From JAICUY01 sp963716585 (GTDB lineage Bacteria; Chloroflexota; Limnocylindria; QHBO01), in the NCBI GenBank assembly GCA_963716585.1, contig CAVQTN010000004.1, positions 372,001 through 436,000 of the forward strand: a stretch of 64,000 nucleotides of DNA, written 5' to 3'. A program made the translations under genes and the position numbers. Positions 38,960-48,545 of the stretch are shown piece after piece. The notes below the pieces were generated by a model. That model saw only the letters and a program-made list of their open reading frames with translations, did no database searches and was not told the DNA's origin. Numbering within the stretch: position 1 is the stretch's first letter; each line of letters begins with the position of its first letter.

Positions 38960-39948
38960 ATGGCGGAGCTGAACATCCTCGAGGCGATCCGCCAGGGATG
39001 GACGAGGAGATGGAGCGCGACTCGAACGTGATGGTCCTCGGCGAGGATGTCGGCAAGAAGGGCGGCGTCTTCGGCGCCACCGACGGGCTGTGGGCCAAGT
39101 ACGGCGGCAAGCGCGTGCTCGACACGCCGCTCAGCGAAGGGATGATCGCGGGCGCCGCTGCCGGCGCTGCCACTCTACGGCCTGCGGCCGATCGCGGAGA
39201 TGCAGTTCGCCGACTTCGTCTATCCCGCCTTCAACCAGATCGTCTCCGAGATCAGCCGCATGCGCTATCGGTCGAACGGAACCTTCGGCCTGCCGATGGT
39301 GATCCGCATGCCGTACGGTGGCGGCGTCCACGGCGCGCTGTACCACTCCAGTAGAACGAGGCCTATTTCACCTCGACGGTGGGCCTCAAGGTGGTCGCAC
39401 CGGGCACGCCGGCCGATGCCAAGGGGCTGCTCAAGGCCGCCGTGCGCGACCCGGACCCGGTGATGTTCTTCGAGCACAAGAAGACGTACCGCCTGTTCAA
39501 GGCGGAGGTGCCCGACGGCGACACGATCGTTCCCATCGGCAAGGCCGAGGTCGCCCGCGAGGGCAAGCCACCTGTCGATCTTCTGCTACGGCTACATGCG
39601 CATCTGCGCGCTCGAGGCGGCCGAGACGCTCGCCCGCGAGGACGGGTCGAGGCCGAGGTGGTCGACCTGCGCACGCTGCGTCCGCTCGACACGCGCCGCG
39701 ATCCTGGCGTCGGTGGCGAAGACCGGAAAGGCGCTGGTCGTGCACGAGGCGAATCGCTTCGGCGGCTTCGGCGGCCGAGATCGCCGCGATGATCGCCGAG
39801 GAGGCGTTCGAGCAGCTCGACGGCGCCGGTCACCCGCCTCGCCGGCCCGGACGTGCCGGGCGTGCCATACCACCACAACCTCGAAGAGTGGTTCATGCTC
39901 AACCCTGCCAAGATCGTCGAGGCCGCCCGCAAGCTCGCCGCGTACTAG
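38960..39948 (+). pseudogene. 2-oxoacid dehydrogenase E1 beta subunit, multiple frameshifts
   Basis: The partner subunit of E1 alpha, beginning MAELNILEAIRQG 1 nt after the E1 alpha stop. Conserved fragments are NVMVLGEDVGKKGGVFGATD, RVLDTPLSEGMIAGAAAGA, MQFADFVYPAFNQIVSEIS, VVDLRTLRPLD and VVHEANRFGGFG. They lie in different frames with at least six indels. Corrected length (~327 aa) fits the family. Together with E1 alpha it decarboxylates a 2-oxoacid and acylates the lipoyl group on E2. Confidence 0.82.
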
Positions 39949-39973
39949 GAACCCGAAGGAGCGACCCTGACCG

Positions 39974-41480
39974 ATGCCAACCACGATCAAGATGCCGCAG
40001 CTCGGCGAGTCGGTCACCGAGGGCACGATCGAGCGCTGGCTGGTCAAGGAGGGCGACAAGGTCGAGCAGTACGACCCGCTCTTCGAGGTCGTGACCGACA
40101 AGGTCAACGCCGAGGTCCCGGCCGAGGTCGCCGGCAAGGTCACCAAGATCATCGTCGGCGACGGCGAGACGGTGAAGGTCGGCACGCCGTTGGCCGAGAT
40201 CGAGACCGATGGCGCCGGCGCAGAGTCGCCGGCAGCCGAGGCCGCGGCGCCTGCCGCGACCGCACCGCCTGCCGAGGCCGCCCCGCGCTGACGCCGAGCC
40301 TCAGCCGGCCGCAGCCGGAGATGCCCCAGGCGGCCGGCGCGCAGCCGCCCCCGAGGCGGCAGACGGCACCAAGCGGCGGCGCGACCGGGCGTGGCAACCG
40401 ACGAAGCGGCGACGCAGACCGGCGAGCCACAGAACGGCACGACCGGCCGCGCCGCCGACCGACAGCTCGCGTGCGCATGACACCTGCCGTCCGACGCCTC
40501 GTCCGCGAGCACGACCTCGATGTCAGCCAGCTGACCGGCAGCGGTGCCGGCGGACGCGTCACCCGCGAAGACGTGCTGAGCTTCATCAACCAGGCCGGTC
40601 AAGGACCAGCGGCAGCGGCAGCTCCTGCGGCTTCAGCCGCGCAGCCCGCGCCTGAGGCGGCCGTCGCACAGGCGCCAGCCGCTCCCCCGCCACCACCGGC
40701 TCCCGCCGGGACGGCGCCCGCGCCCGCGCCGATCTATCAGCCGACACCGGTTCCCACGCCCTCAGGTGGCGACACTGAGCTGCCACTGACCCAGATGCGC
40801 AAGGGCATCGCGCGAAAGATGACCCAGGTCAAGCAGACCGTTCCGCACGCTTACACCGTGGTCGAGGTCGACATGACCGATGTCGTCCGCTGGCGCGAGG
40901 CCAACACAGGGCGCCTACAAGGCCCGCGAAGGCATCGGCATCAGCTACGTCGCGGTGCGTGGTCAAGGCGGTCACCGAGACGCTGCGCATGCACCCGATG
41001 CTCAACAGCCAGTTCGCCGAGGACAAGGATCATCCTCAAGCAGGCGATGAACATCGGCATCGCGGTGGCGGTCGACAACGGTCTGCATGGTGCCGGTCAT
41101 CCCAACGCCGACCAGCTCTCGATCAGCGGCGTGAACCGCCAGGTCCAGGACCTCGCCGCTCGCGCCCGCAGCCAACAAGCTCAAGCTCGACGAGATCCAG
41201 GGCGGCACCTTCACCGTCAACAACACGGGCTGGTTCGGATCCGTGTCGTCGATGCCGATCATCAACGCGCCGGAGGTCGCCATCCTGTCGATGGAGGCCA
41301 TCGTCAAGCGGCCATTCGTGATCGAGGCCGATGGTCGAGGACGTGATCGCCATTCGCTCGATCATGAACATGACCTGCAGCTTCGACCATCGCGTTCTCG
41401 ACGGCGCGCAGGTCGGCTCATTCCTGGCCGACGTGCGCAAGCGCCTGGAGTCGTGGGACCCGAACACGCCGCTGGGCTGA
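39974..41480 (+). pseudogene. Dihydrolipoyl acyltransferase (E2), multiple frameshifts
   Basis: The core acyltransferase of the complex. An N-terminal lipoyl domain has the lipoylated Lys in EVVTDKVNAEV. A Pro/Ala-rich linker is followed by a peripheral-subunit-binding domain (RLVREHDLDVSQLTGSGAGG), another linker and the CoA-acyltransferase domain with the catalytic motif FDHRVLDG. Frames change after 40291 and several times between 40910 and 41400. Corrected length is ~500 aa. It ends the operon thioesterase-E3-E1alpha-E1beta-E2. Confidence 0.83.
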
Positions 41481-41588
41481 CCCGCCTCGACCGGAGGGCT
41501 GCTCGAACTCGTCGCGTCAGCTAGAGCTTCGCCTGCTCAGCGGGCTCTTGGCGTCACCTGGGCGCGATGTCGAACCTCGACAAGGCCT

Positions 41589-42620
41589 TCACCCCCGAAC
41601 GATAGCCGCGCGACGTCGCTCGTCCCCCCGCAACCGTCGCGCGGCAGGCAGCCAGATGACGCCCGCGCCGAGCTGCAGCGCCACCCACAGGAGCACGAGC
41701 AGGCCCGGACCGCCCAACACGGCCGCCGGCACGAACCACAGCTGCGACAGGTCGAGTCCGTTCAGGATCTGGACGTCGAGCGAGTCCTTGCTTCCAGCGT
41801 CATGCGTCCGCAGGCCGAGACCGCCCGGACCGATGGCGACCTGCGCCCCACCGCTGTCCTCCGATGGAGCTCGTCCAGCCGGCGCAACGGGCTGCACATC
41901 CGGAGACTGCGACGGCTCGCCGAGGGAGCGCTTCGGCGCAGGGGTCGTTGGCGGTGCTGACGAGGGCAGCAAGGCGACGACGGCAGGGCTGGCTGCCGGT
42001 TCCGAGGTCCGCGTCGCTGGAGGAGACGGCGTTGGCACCGGCCGTGGCGTCGCGGTTGGCCGCTGAGTCGGCTTGGGGGTGGCGCTCGGCTCGGGGCTCG
42101 GGGACGCTGTCGGGGTCGGACTCGGCGTCACGGGAGCGCCGGTGACAAGGACGACCGGCGGAACACCGAGCAACGAGCTCGAGCCACCGCAATCCTTCTG
42201 CTCGTAGGCATGTGACGTCCAGGTGAGATTGCCGGCGCTGCGCGCTCGAGCCGTGATCCAGAACCGCACGGACTCGCCGAGTAGCTCCAATCGGCCTCCT
42301 CCGGAGTCAGTGAAGACCCGAACGCGGTTCCCGCTCTGCGATGCTCGCCAGGTCTTGCCGTTCGACGCCGTTCCGACCGATGCGCCCAGGACATCGAAGT
42401 TCACCGGCACATCGACGATGATGCATTCGATCCGACCGCCGAGCAGATCGCCGTTTGTGGCATCAAGCGTGAACTGCGTCGAAACGCCCGTCGAGACCGC
42501 CGTCGGCGATGCGACCAGGCTCCACAGCAGCGCGACGTTGGCTGCTCTGACCGGCATCGCCAGGAGCAGAGCCGGGACCAGCAGCGCCGCGGCGCCGGCG
42601 GCGCACCAGTGGCGCATCAT
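41589..42620 (-). CDS. Secreted, C-terminally anchored surface protein with Ser/Pro/Thr-rich stalk
   Basis: A 343-aa protein with a signal peptide (residues 1-26, cleavage probably after MPVRAA), a beta-rich N-terminal domain (~27-155), a low-complexity Pro/Ser/Thr stalk (~163-215; PSPTPTASPSPEPSA), and one C-terminal membrane segment (~290-315) with a basic tail. This is the layout of cell-surface or adhesin-like proteins. No family is recognised. Its ATG overlaps the stop of the upstream GGDEF/HD-GYP gene by 1 nt (TGATG), so it is co-translated with a signalling protein. Confidence 0.8.
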   Translation of the reverse strand: MMRHWCAAGAAALLVPALLLAMPVRAANVALLWSLVASPTAVSTGVSTQFTLDATNGDLLGGRIECIIVDVPVNFDVLGASVGTASNGKTWRASQSGNRVRVFTDSGGGRLELLGESVRFWITARARSAGNLTWTSHAYEQKDCGGSSSLLGVPPVVLVTGAPVTPSPTPTASPSPEPSATPKPTQRPTATPRPVPTPSPPATRTSEPAASPAVVALLPSSAPPTTPAPKRSLGEPSQSPDVQPVAPAGRAPSEDSGGAQVAIGPGGLGLRTHDAGSKDSLDVQILNGLDLSQLWFVPAAVLGGPGLLVLLWVALQLGAGVIWLPAARRLRGDERRRAAIVRG

Positions 42621-44458
42621 CAGGCCACCTTCGCGGCCGGGTGCCAGATCAGGTTGGACGGCTCGCCGGGCATCGGCGCATCCGCCGCCGTCTCGATGCC
42701 GGTGATGAAGGTCGCAACCAGCTCCTCCTGGAGCTGGCTCCCCGCGGCATCGCCGAGGCGCTTGAGCGCCTCCTCGACGGGGAGCGCCTTGCGGTACGGG
42801 CGGGTGGTGGTCATGGCGCTGAATGCGTCAGCCACCGCCATGATGCGGCCGACGAGGGGGATCGCCTCGCCCTCCAGGCCCTCGAGATAGCCGTGACCGT
42901 CCCAGCGCTCGTGGTGGTGGCGGATGCCGGCGCGCACCATCTCGAGGTTCGGCACGTCGCGCACGATGGAGTCGCCCAAGGCGACGTGCTGCTTGAAGAC
43001 GTCGAACTCCTGGGCGGTCAGCTTGCTCGGCTTGCGCAGCAGCGTGTCGGGGATGCCGATCTTGCCGATGTCGTGCAGCAGGCCGGACAGTCGGATCGTC
43101 CCGAGCGTCTCCTCGTCGAGCCCCAATCGCTGGGCGAGAAAGACCGCATAGCGCGCCACATCCTCGGAGTGTCGCCTGGTGTATCGGTCCTTGGTGTCGA
43201 CGGCGATCACCAGGCCCTGGAGGACGTCGAAGCTGCGCGACGCCGTTCGCTCCTCGGCGCGTTGTGCGACGCGCACGCCGTCTCCGCCACTTGCCTTGGC
43301 TTCCTGGAGCGCCACGGCCGCAGCCGCCAGCAGCTCGGTGACGGATGCCGCATGTGCCGGATAACCGGCAATGCCGATGCTGACGCTGACCGGCAGGCTC
43401 TCGGACTCGCCAAAGCGCACGGCGACGTCGGCCAGGCGTTCACGAATGGCGATGAGCGCGGCCTCTGCTTCGGCCACGCCCGCTTCCCGCCAGATGAGGA
43501 GGAACTCGTCCGGGCCGTAGCGTGCCGCCTCGGCGACGTCCTGGCCCGCCAGGATGTCGGCGACGCACAGGAGGACGTCGTCACCAGCCAGATGGCCGTG
43601 GGTGTCGTTGAGCAGCCTGAAATTGTCGATGTCGAGCAGCGCGATCGCCAGCGGGTCGTCGGCCTCGCGCGTCCGGTCGACCGCGGTCGCGAGGCTCGAC
43701 ACGATGGCGCCGTGGTTCAGCATCCCGGTCAGCGCATCGCGCCGGGTCGCCTCGACCAGCTGCACCTGCTGGCGTCCGATGCGCACGTGCGCCGCGCGGA
43801 AGATCAGGAAGAGCAACGCGGCGAGGACGGTGGCCGCACCCAGCACCACGATGACGACGTCGCGCTGTGCCTGCTCGACTCGGGCCAGCAGTGGGGTCGC
43901 GTCGCGCCACACCGCCATCACGGCGCGCGTCGCGTGCGCTTCGTCGACGATCGGCAGGTATTCGCGAAGCACCGAGTTGGCGGCCAGCGGCGGGCCGGCG
44001 ACGTCATCGTTCGCCGTGTCGGAGAGCAGCGCAGTGGGCAGCTGCTGATCCACGGCCCGGTGCATCTCGCCCGAAACAGACTGCTCCGCGCCGACGGCCC
44101 CTGGTTCGCTGGCGAACAGGACCACACCGGCCGGAGAACGCACTTCGACCCGCAGGATCGCATCCTGGCGCGTCAGGGCTGCCAGCTTCGAGCCGAGCTC
44201 GGCCGTGCGCGCCGCGCCCGGGCCGGGCGCTCCCAGGTCGTCGCTCCTGAGGTTGCCGTTCACGAACAGCTCGACGAGTGAGGCGTCGCGCTCCACGCTG
44301 GCGTTCACCGTCGTTTCGGTGAGATGCGAGGACGTGACCGCGACGAGTGCACTTGCGGTGATCCCAATCAGGACCAGGAAGACGCCGAACACGAGTACCA
44401 GCAGCATGGGGCGCCGGCCGCGAGAGGTCGCATCGGTCTTGCCGTTCGGGCGTCGCAT
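42620..44458 (-). CDS. Membrane sensor with degenerate GGDEF and HD-GYP-like domains
   Basis: A 612-aa protein with two membrane segments (~18-42 and ~196-218) flanking an extracytoplasmic sensor, then a GGDEF-like domain and an HD-GYP-like domain. The GGDEF active site is altered to YGPDEF (about residues 313-318), which probably abolishes cyclic-di-GMP synthesis. The HD domain retains LLHDIGKIGIPD (His462-Asp463). The GYP motif reads GYL in HHHERWDGHGYLEGL. It may therefore be a c-di-GMP phosphodiesterase with a regulatory GGDEF. A TAGCCT box lies 9 nt before the ATG. It is coupled to the surface-protein gene. Confidence 0.9.
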   Translation of the reverse strand: MRRPNGKTDATSRGRRPMLLVLVFGVFLVLIGITASALVAVTSSHLTETTVNASVERDASLVELFVNGNLRSDDLGAPGPGAARTAELGSKLAALTRQDAILRVEVRSPAGVVLFASEPGAVGAEQSVSGEMHRAVDQQLPTALLSDTANDDVAGPPLAANSVLREYLPIVDEAHATRAVMAVWRDATPLLARVEQAQRDVVIVVLGAATVLAALLFLIFRAAHVRIGRQQVQLVEATRRDALTGMLNHGAIVSSLATAVDRTREADDPLAIALLDIDNFRLLNDTHGHLAGDDVLLCVADILAGQDVAEAARYGPDEFLLIWREAGVAEAEAALIAIRERLADVAVRFGESESLPVSVSIGIAGYPAHAASVTELLAAAAVALQEAKASGGDGVRVAQRAEERTASRSFDVLQGLVIAVDTKDRYTRRHSEDVARYAVFLAQRLGLDEETLGTIRLSGLLHDIGKIGIPDTLLRKPSKLTAQEFDVFKQHVALGDSIVRDVPNLEMVRAGIRHHHERWDGHGYLEGLEGEAIPLVGRIMAVADAFSAMTTTRPYRKALPVEEALKRLGDAAGSQLQEELVATFITGIETAADAPMPGEPSNLIWHPAAKVA

Positions 44459-44666
44459 GGTCCGTGCAGGCTAGGCGGGCGATCATGGTGGGTCGATAGG
44501 AGAAACGACTGGCATCGCACGTCCTCGTCACCGGATTCCATGCAAATTGGCGCGAGGGCGGTGGAGTGCAGTACTGCCAGCGTACCGATGGCTGGCCGGA
44601 GTCGAGGACGCATTGCCCAGGCGGCGTCCGAGGACCACCACGCCGGCCTCCGCTAGACTTGCGTGC
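44459..44666. other. Intergenic region, promoters only
   Basis: A 208-nt gap between the divergent GGDEF/HD-GYP gene and lipA. I see the two -10-like boxes and no RNA gene or convincing small coding frame. Confidence 0.5.
44654..44659 (+). promoter_or_regulatory. -10 box TAGACT of lipA (leaderless)
   Basis: TAGACT is followed by 7 nt and the ATG at 44667, with no ribosome-binding site. Confidence 0.55.
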
Positions 44667-45713
44667 ATGTCGCAGCCCGATTTCTCCGGCCTTGGCGAGC
44701 TGAGCGTCGTCCAGCCAGCCGCCGGGCATCACGGCGGGCCGTCGGACGTGATGTACCCAGGCGGTCCACAGACCGATGGCGGCCTGCTCGCCCCCGGCGA
44801 CCCGCTTCCGGAGAACGCCGGGCCGGGCGGGCGGCGTCCGGAGTGGCTGAAGGTTCGCATCGGGGCAGGATCGACCTATGCCGGGCTGAAGCACCTCATG
44901 CGCGACGAGGGCCTGAACACCGTCTGCGAGGAGGCGCGCTGCCCGAACATCGGTGAATGCTGGACCCTCGGCACCGCGACCTTCATGGTCCTCGGCAGCG
45001 TCTGCACCCGGAACTGCGGCTTCTGCGCCATCGCCACCGGGCGGCCGCCGACCACCGACTGGGACGAGCCGCGCCGCGTGGCCGAGGCGACGCGGCGAAT
45101 GGGTCTGCAGCACGTGGTGATCACCATGGTCGCACGCGACGACCTGCCCGACGGCGGCGCCGGCATCATCGCCGAGACGATCCGCCAGATCCGGCTCGAG
45201 AACCCCGCCACCAGCATCGAGGTGCTGATCAGCGACCTGAACGGCCACGAGGCGGACATCCGTACCGTGGTCGAGGCCCAGCCCGAGATCCTCAACCACA
45301 ACGTCGAGACGGTGCCGCGCCTGCAGAAGCCGGTCCGCCGCCGCGCGCGCTGGGACCGCAGCGTGGGCGTGCTGACCACCGGTCGCGCCATCGCCGACGA
45401 GATCGGCTTCGACTCGATGGTCACCAAGACGGGCATGATGCTCGGCCTGGGAGAGACCTGGGACGAGGTCACCGATGCGATGCAGCTGCTCGTCGAGGCC
45501 GGCGTGAACGTGCTGACCATCGGCCAGTACCTGCGGCCCTCGCGCCAGCATCTGCCGCTGGTGAAGTACTACACCCCGGCCGAGTTCATGGCACTCCGCC
45601 GCATCGGGCTCGAGCTGGGCTTCGCCCACGTCCAGTCCGGGCCGCTCGTGCGCTCCTCGTACCACGCAGCGGAGCAGGTCCCCGGAGCGTCGACGGCTGC
45701 CGCCGCGAGCTAA
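44667..45713 (+). CDS. lipA: Lipoyl synthase
   Basis: A 348-aa radical-SAM enzyme that inserts two sulfurs into octanoyl groups. The auxiliary cluster cysteines are 87, 92 and 98 (CEEARCPNIGEC); the SAM cluster is CTRNCGFC (113, 117, 120). The terminal RSSY motif that ligates the auxiliary cluster is present (VRSSYHAAEQ). The N-terminus has ~50 extra residues before the conserved region. It lies 7 nt upstream of lipB and supplies lipoyl groups for the E2 of this window. Confidence 0.97.
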   Translation: MSQPDFSGLGELSVVQPAAGHHGGPSDVMYPGGPQTDGGLLAPGDPLPENAGPGGRRPEWLKVRIGAGSTYAGLKHLMRDEGLNTVCEEARCPNIGECWTLGTATFMVLGSVCTRNCGFCAIATGRPPTTDWDEPRRVAEATRRMGLQHVVITMVARDDLPDGGAGIIAETIRQIRLENPATSIEVLISDLNGHEADIRTVVEAQPEILNHNVETVPRLQKPVRRRARWDRSVGVLTTGRAIADEIGFDSMVTKTGMMLGLGETWDEVTDAMQLLVEAGVNVLTIGQYLRPSRQHLPLVKYYTPAEFMALRRIGLELGFAHVQSGPLVRSSYHAAEQVPGASTAAAAS

Positions 45714-45720
45714 CGGACCG

Positions 45721-46552
45721 ATGCGCACCTCGGCCGCCACCTCGCCGATGCGCGACATCAGCATTGCGCCGTCGGAAACCGAAACGGCCGCTCTACGCCG
45801 GCCGCGCCGCGACCTGCCGTATCGCCCGGCGAGCGAGGAGCATCCGCTCCTCGCCGCGCACGGTGGGATGCTGACCGTTGAGCGGCTGGGCACCGTCCCC
45901 TACGAGCCGACCTGGGAGCTGCAGGACGAGCTCGCCGATCAGCGTCGCGGGCGGCGTATCGGTGACCGGCTGCTCCTTCTCGAGCACTTCCCGGTCTACA
46001 CCATCGGCCGCGGAGGCGATCAGGCGAACCTGCTGGCGACGCCCGAGCGCCTGCGCGAGCTGGGCGCCGAGTTCGTGCGCATCGATCGCGGCGGCGACAT
46101 CACCTTCCATGGGCCGGGGCAACTGGTCGCCTACCCGATCGTCGAGCTGAAGGAGGCGCTCAACCTGCGGCGCTACGTCCGCTCCCTGGAGGAGGCGGTC
46201 ATCGCCACCGCGGCCAGCGTTCGACGTCGAAGCGGGACGCGTCGACGGGCTGACCGGCGTCTGGGTCGACGACTCGCGCAAGCTGGCGGCGATCGGCGTC
46301 CGCGTGCGGCGTGGGGTGACGACCCACGGGCTGGCCATCAACGTCAACACCAACCTGCGCTGGTTCGACGAGATGGTGCCCTGCGGCATCCGCGACAAGG
46401 GCGTGACCTCGCTGACGGCGGAGCTCGGCCACCCGGTCGAGATGGAGGCGGTGGAATCGGCTCTGGCCGAGGAGCTTGCGGCGGCGTTCGGCCTGCGGCT
46501 GGCCGATGGGCTGCCCGGTATCCTCGGTCCTGCCGGCGCGATCGAACAATGA
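45721..46552 (+). pseudogene. lipB: Lipoate-protein ligase B (octanoyltransferase), one frameshift
   Basis: Transfers octanoyl from acyl carrier protein to E2 lipoyl domains. The first frame holds LTVERLGTVPYEPTWELQ, EHFPVYTIGRGG and the catalytic region DRGGDITFHGPGQLVAYPI. A single inserted G near 46218 shifts to the frame with GVWVDDSRKLAAIGVRVRRG and THGLAINVNTNLRWFDEMVPCG, which holds the catalytic Lys and Cys. The start is 45721, or MLTVERLG at 45868, which matches family length better. The reading frame is otherwise complete. Confidence 0.85.
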
Positions 46553-47247
46553 GCGAGCCGGTCATCGAGCGGGCGCGCGCATCGGCCGATCCAGCCCATG
46601 CGGTTCGCCTCGAGCTCGGCGTCTTCGGGCCCTGGGAGACGAACGCCTACCTCGTCTGGGACGGCCGGTCGACCGAGGCACTGGTCCTGGATCCGGGCAT
46701 GGGGGCCGCCGAGCCGCTCATGCAACGCGTGCGCGGCGCCGGCCTGCGGGTGCACCTGATCGCCGATTCGCACGGCCACATTGACCATGTCTTCGACAAC
46801 GCCCCGCTGAAGCGAGCATCCGGCGCCCCGCTGGCCATTCATCCGGACGACGAGTACAGGTTGAGCGGCTCAAATAGCTATGGGTTCGAAGTCGAGCCTT
46901 CCACAGCCGATCGCCACCTGCGCGAGGGCGAGCAGCTGCACATCGGCGACCTCGTCTTCGACGTGCTCCACACCCCGGGCCACACCGAGGGCTCGGTCTG
47001 CCTCTACGAGGAGCGGCTGGCACTGCTGCTCAGCGGCGACACGCTCTTCCCCCGCGGCTGGGGCCGCACCGACCTCCCCGGCGGCAGCGATGAGCAGATG
47101 GTCGCATCGCTGGCGCGGTTGGCCCGCGACATCGCGCCCGGCGCCCGAGTGCTGCCGGGCCATGGGGCGGAGACGACGATCGAGCGCGAGCTGGCGTGGA
47201 TGCGGCGCGTCGCCGAGACGGGTCGCCTGATCCTGCCCGGCGCCTAA
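46549..47247 (+). CDS. MBL-fold metallohydrolase (glyoxalase II-like)
   Basis: A 232-aa metallo-beta-lactamase fold protein. The dinuclear metal motif is SHGHIDHV (His75, His77, Asp79, His80), with Ser replacing the common Thr. Later metal ligands lie in HTPGHTEGSVCLY, SGDTLF and LPGHG. It resembles glyoxalase II and related thioester hydrolases. The ATG overlaps the lipB stop (ATGA), so it is the third gene of lipA-lipB-MBL. Which thioester it hydrolyses cannot be seen. Confidence 0.92.
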   Translation: MSEPVIERARASADPAHAVRLELGVFGPWETNAYLVWDGRSTEALVLDPGMGAAEPLMQRVRGAGLRVHLIADSHGHIDHVFDNAPLKRASGAPLAIHPDDEYRLSGSNSYGFEVEPSTADRHLREGEQLHIGDLVFDVLHTPGHTEGSVCLYEERLALLLSGDTLFPRGWGRTDLPGGSDEQMVASLARLARDIAPGARVLPGHGAETTIERELAWMRRVAETGRLILPGA

Positions 47248-47513
47248 GTCGTGGTGCGTCGCCTGCGGCCGCGCGCCGTGCCGGGCGGGGGGCCGCGACC
47301 GTGTCCGATGTCTACCGCGGCTTGCGTCGCCGGCCCAGCCGAGTTCGGTCACGCGCGCCACCAGCAGCCGCCGCGTCCCAAAGACGCTGGTCTCTAGCAG
47401 CAGCCCTGTCGGCCTCATGTCGGTCCGGAGCTTGAGCAACTCCCGCAACCGCGCACGGAAGATCCGTCAACAACGTGTCTCGGAACTAGTGCTAGGTCAG
47501 CGTTGGCCTTGGT
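47248..47513. other. Intergenic region without recognised feature
   Basis: About 266 nt between the MBL gene and the next minus-strand remnant. A minus-strand frame there encodes a short plausible stretch (RPTGLLLETSVFGTRRLL) but then runs into the antisense of the MBL gene. I see nothing I can support. Confidence 0.4.
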
Positions 47514-47961
47514 TCACGGCACATACGAGGTGAAGTCGACGTCGGCAAAGTACCAACTGTCGCCGTCGCGTGTGGTAACGACAAGAAGATTGCGATATTT
47601 CGGACTGGCAGGACCAAGCCCAAGGGGCGTATAAGCAGGAATCTCACAGATGTCTCCCTTGAAGGCCGCGGCAACCAGCGGGCCATCATGTAGCGGGCCA
47701 TGGGCATCCATGATTTCCGGCGTGATGCCAAGCGCCGGGAAGTGTTTGAATATGCTCGCGCCGTCTGGTAGGTCCAGAACGGTGAAAGCTTGGGCCGGGA
47801 GACCCGAGCACGACGTGAAGCCAAAACCCGCATCGGTGGGAGCCGCCGCGGCGGTTGCTTCCGACGCCCCGCAACGAGCCCGCAACGACCAGCACCAGGA
47901 GCGCGAGCCTGAGCCTGTGCCAACTCACCGTAGGCGGCTTTTCACGTCGTCTTTCTACCAC
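47514..47961 (-). pseudogene. Small secreted protein with probable frameshift, unknown family
   Basis: A GTG at 47961 begins a clear signal peptide (VSWHRLRLALLVLVVAG). Reading continues sensibly only after a shift near 47875-47885 into the frame giving DAGFGFTSCSGLPAQAFTVL, PEIMDAHGPLHDGPLVAAAF, and NLLVVTTRDGDSWYFADVDF. Together they give ~148 aa. The second part could start by itself at a TTG (47885), but then it would lack the signal peptide. No family is recognised. Confidence 0.5.
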
Positions 47962-48034
47962 GACGTGCCTCGGTCGGCTACATGTTGGGACGGATTTGAA
48001 GACCTGCTAGTCGTATTGCGCGTCGCGGCTCGAT

Positions 48035-48493
48035 CTACTGGAACGGCGTCGCACCGGGCGGCGGGGTAACGAGGGCCATGTCCGGGCGGATCGAGCCATC
48101 AGCCAGCCGGAACAGGTTGAGGAAGGCGTGTGAACTCGTCCGGAAGCTGACGACCGCGGTCGTGATCTCCGCGTGCCGTCCGGAACCGCGATGCTCCCGC
48201 AGGGCATGGTGTGGAACGGCGCCCAGATGCACATCGCGTCAAGCCGGAACTTGATGCGAGTGGCGGGATGACCGACCGAGAGCCAGGGCATCGAGGACGG
48301 CCAGCGTCTCACTCACGCAACTGGTGGCCGCGCCCCCGCACCTGACCATCGGAGATTGCTGCGTCCCGTGGAAGGCCCAGTCGGTCAGGACGGCGCTCTC
48401 CGTCTGCGACTCGTCCTGCCGGAGAGCGCAGAACCCGCGCTCCAGCATCGGCGAGCCGATCATCGGGAGCAGCTCGACCGGGTCGCGCGTCAC
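48035..48493 (-). pseudogene. Broken gene of unknown function
   Basis: Three frames on the minus strand contain protein-like pieces in colinear order: RDPVELLPMIGSPMLERGFC and SAVLTDWAFHGTQQ (48493-48239), then FRLDAMCIWAPFHTMPCGSI, then AVVSFRTSSHAFLNLFRLAD and DMALVTPPPGATPF (to 48035). They could be one ~150-aa protein broken by two frameshifts, or a decayed gene. Upstream in-frame residues (GAIQAHVPLDGA) reach a stop near 48530. No family is recognised. Confidence 0.35.
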
Positions 48494-48545
48494 CGCGCCA
48501 TCAAGCGGGACGTGCGCCTGAATGGCTCCAGTTCATACACAGGGC

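Noticed and set aside
34750..41480. Programmed ribosomal frameshifting as explanation for the broken genes
   Set aside because: The shifts number in the dozens, occur in both directions at irregular spacing, and lack slippery sequences or consistent downstream structures.
46870..47448. A minus-strand frame starting MRELLKLRTDMRPTG
   Set aside because: Only its first ~45 residues lie outside the MBL gene and the rest is antisense to it. No start signal supports it.
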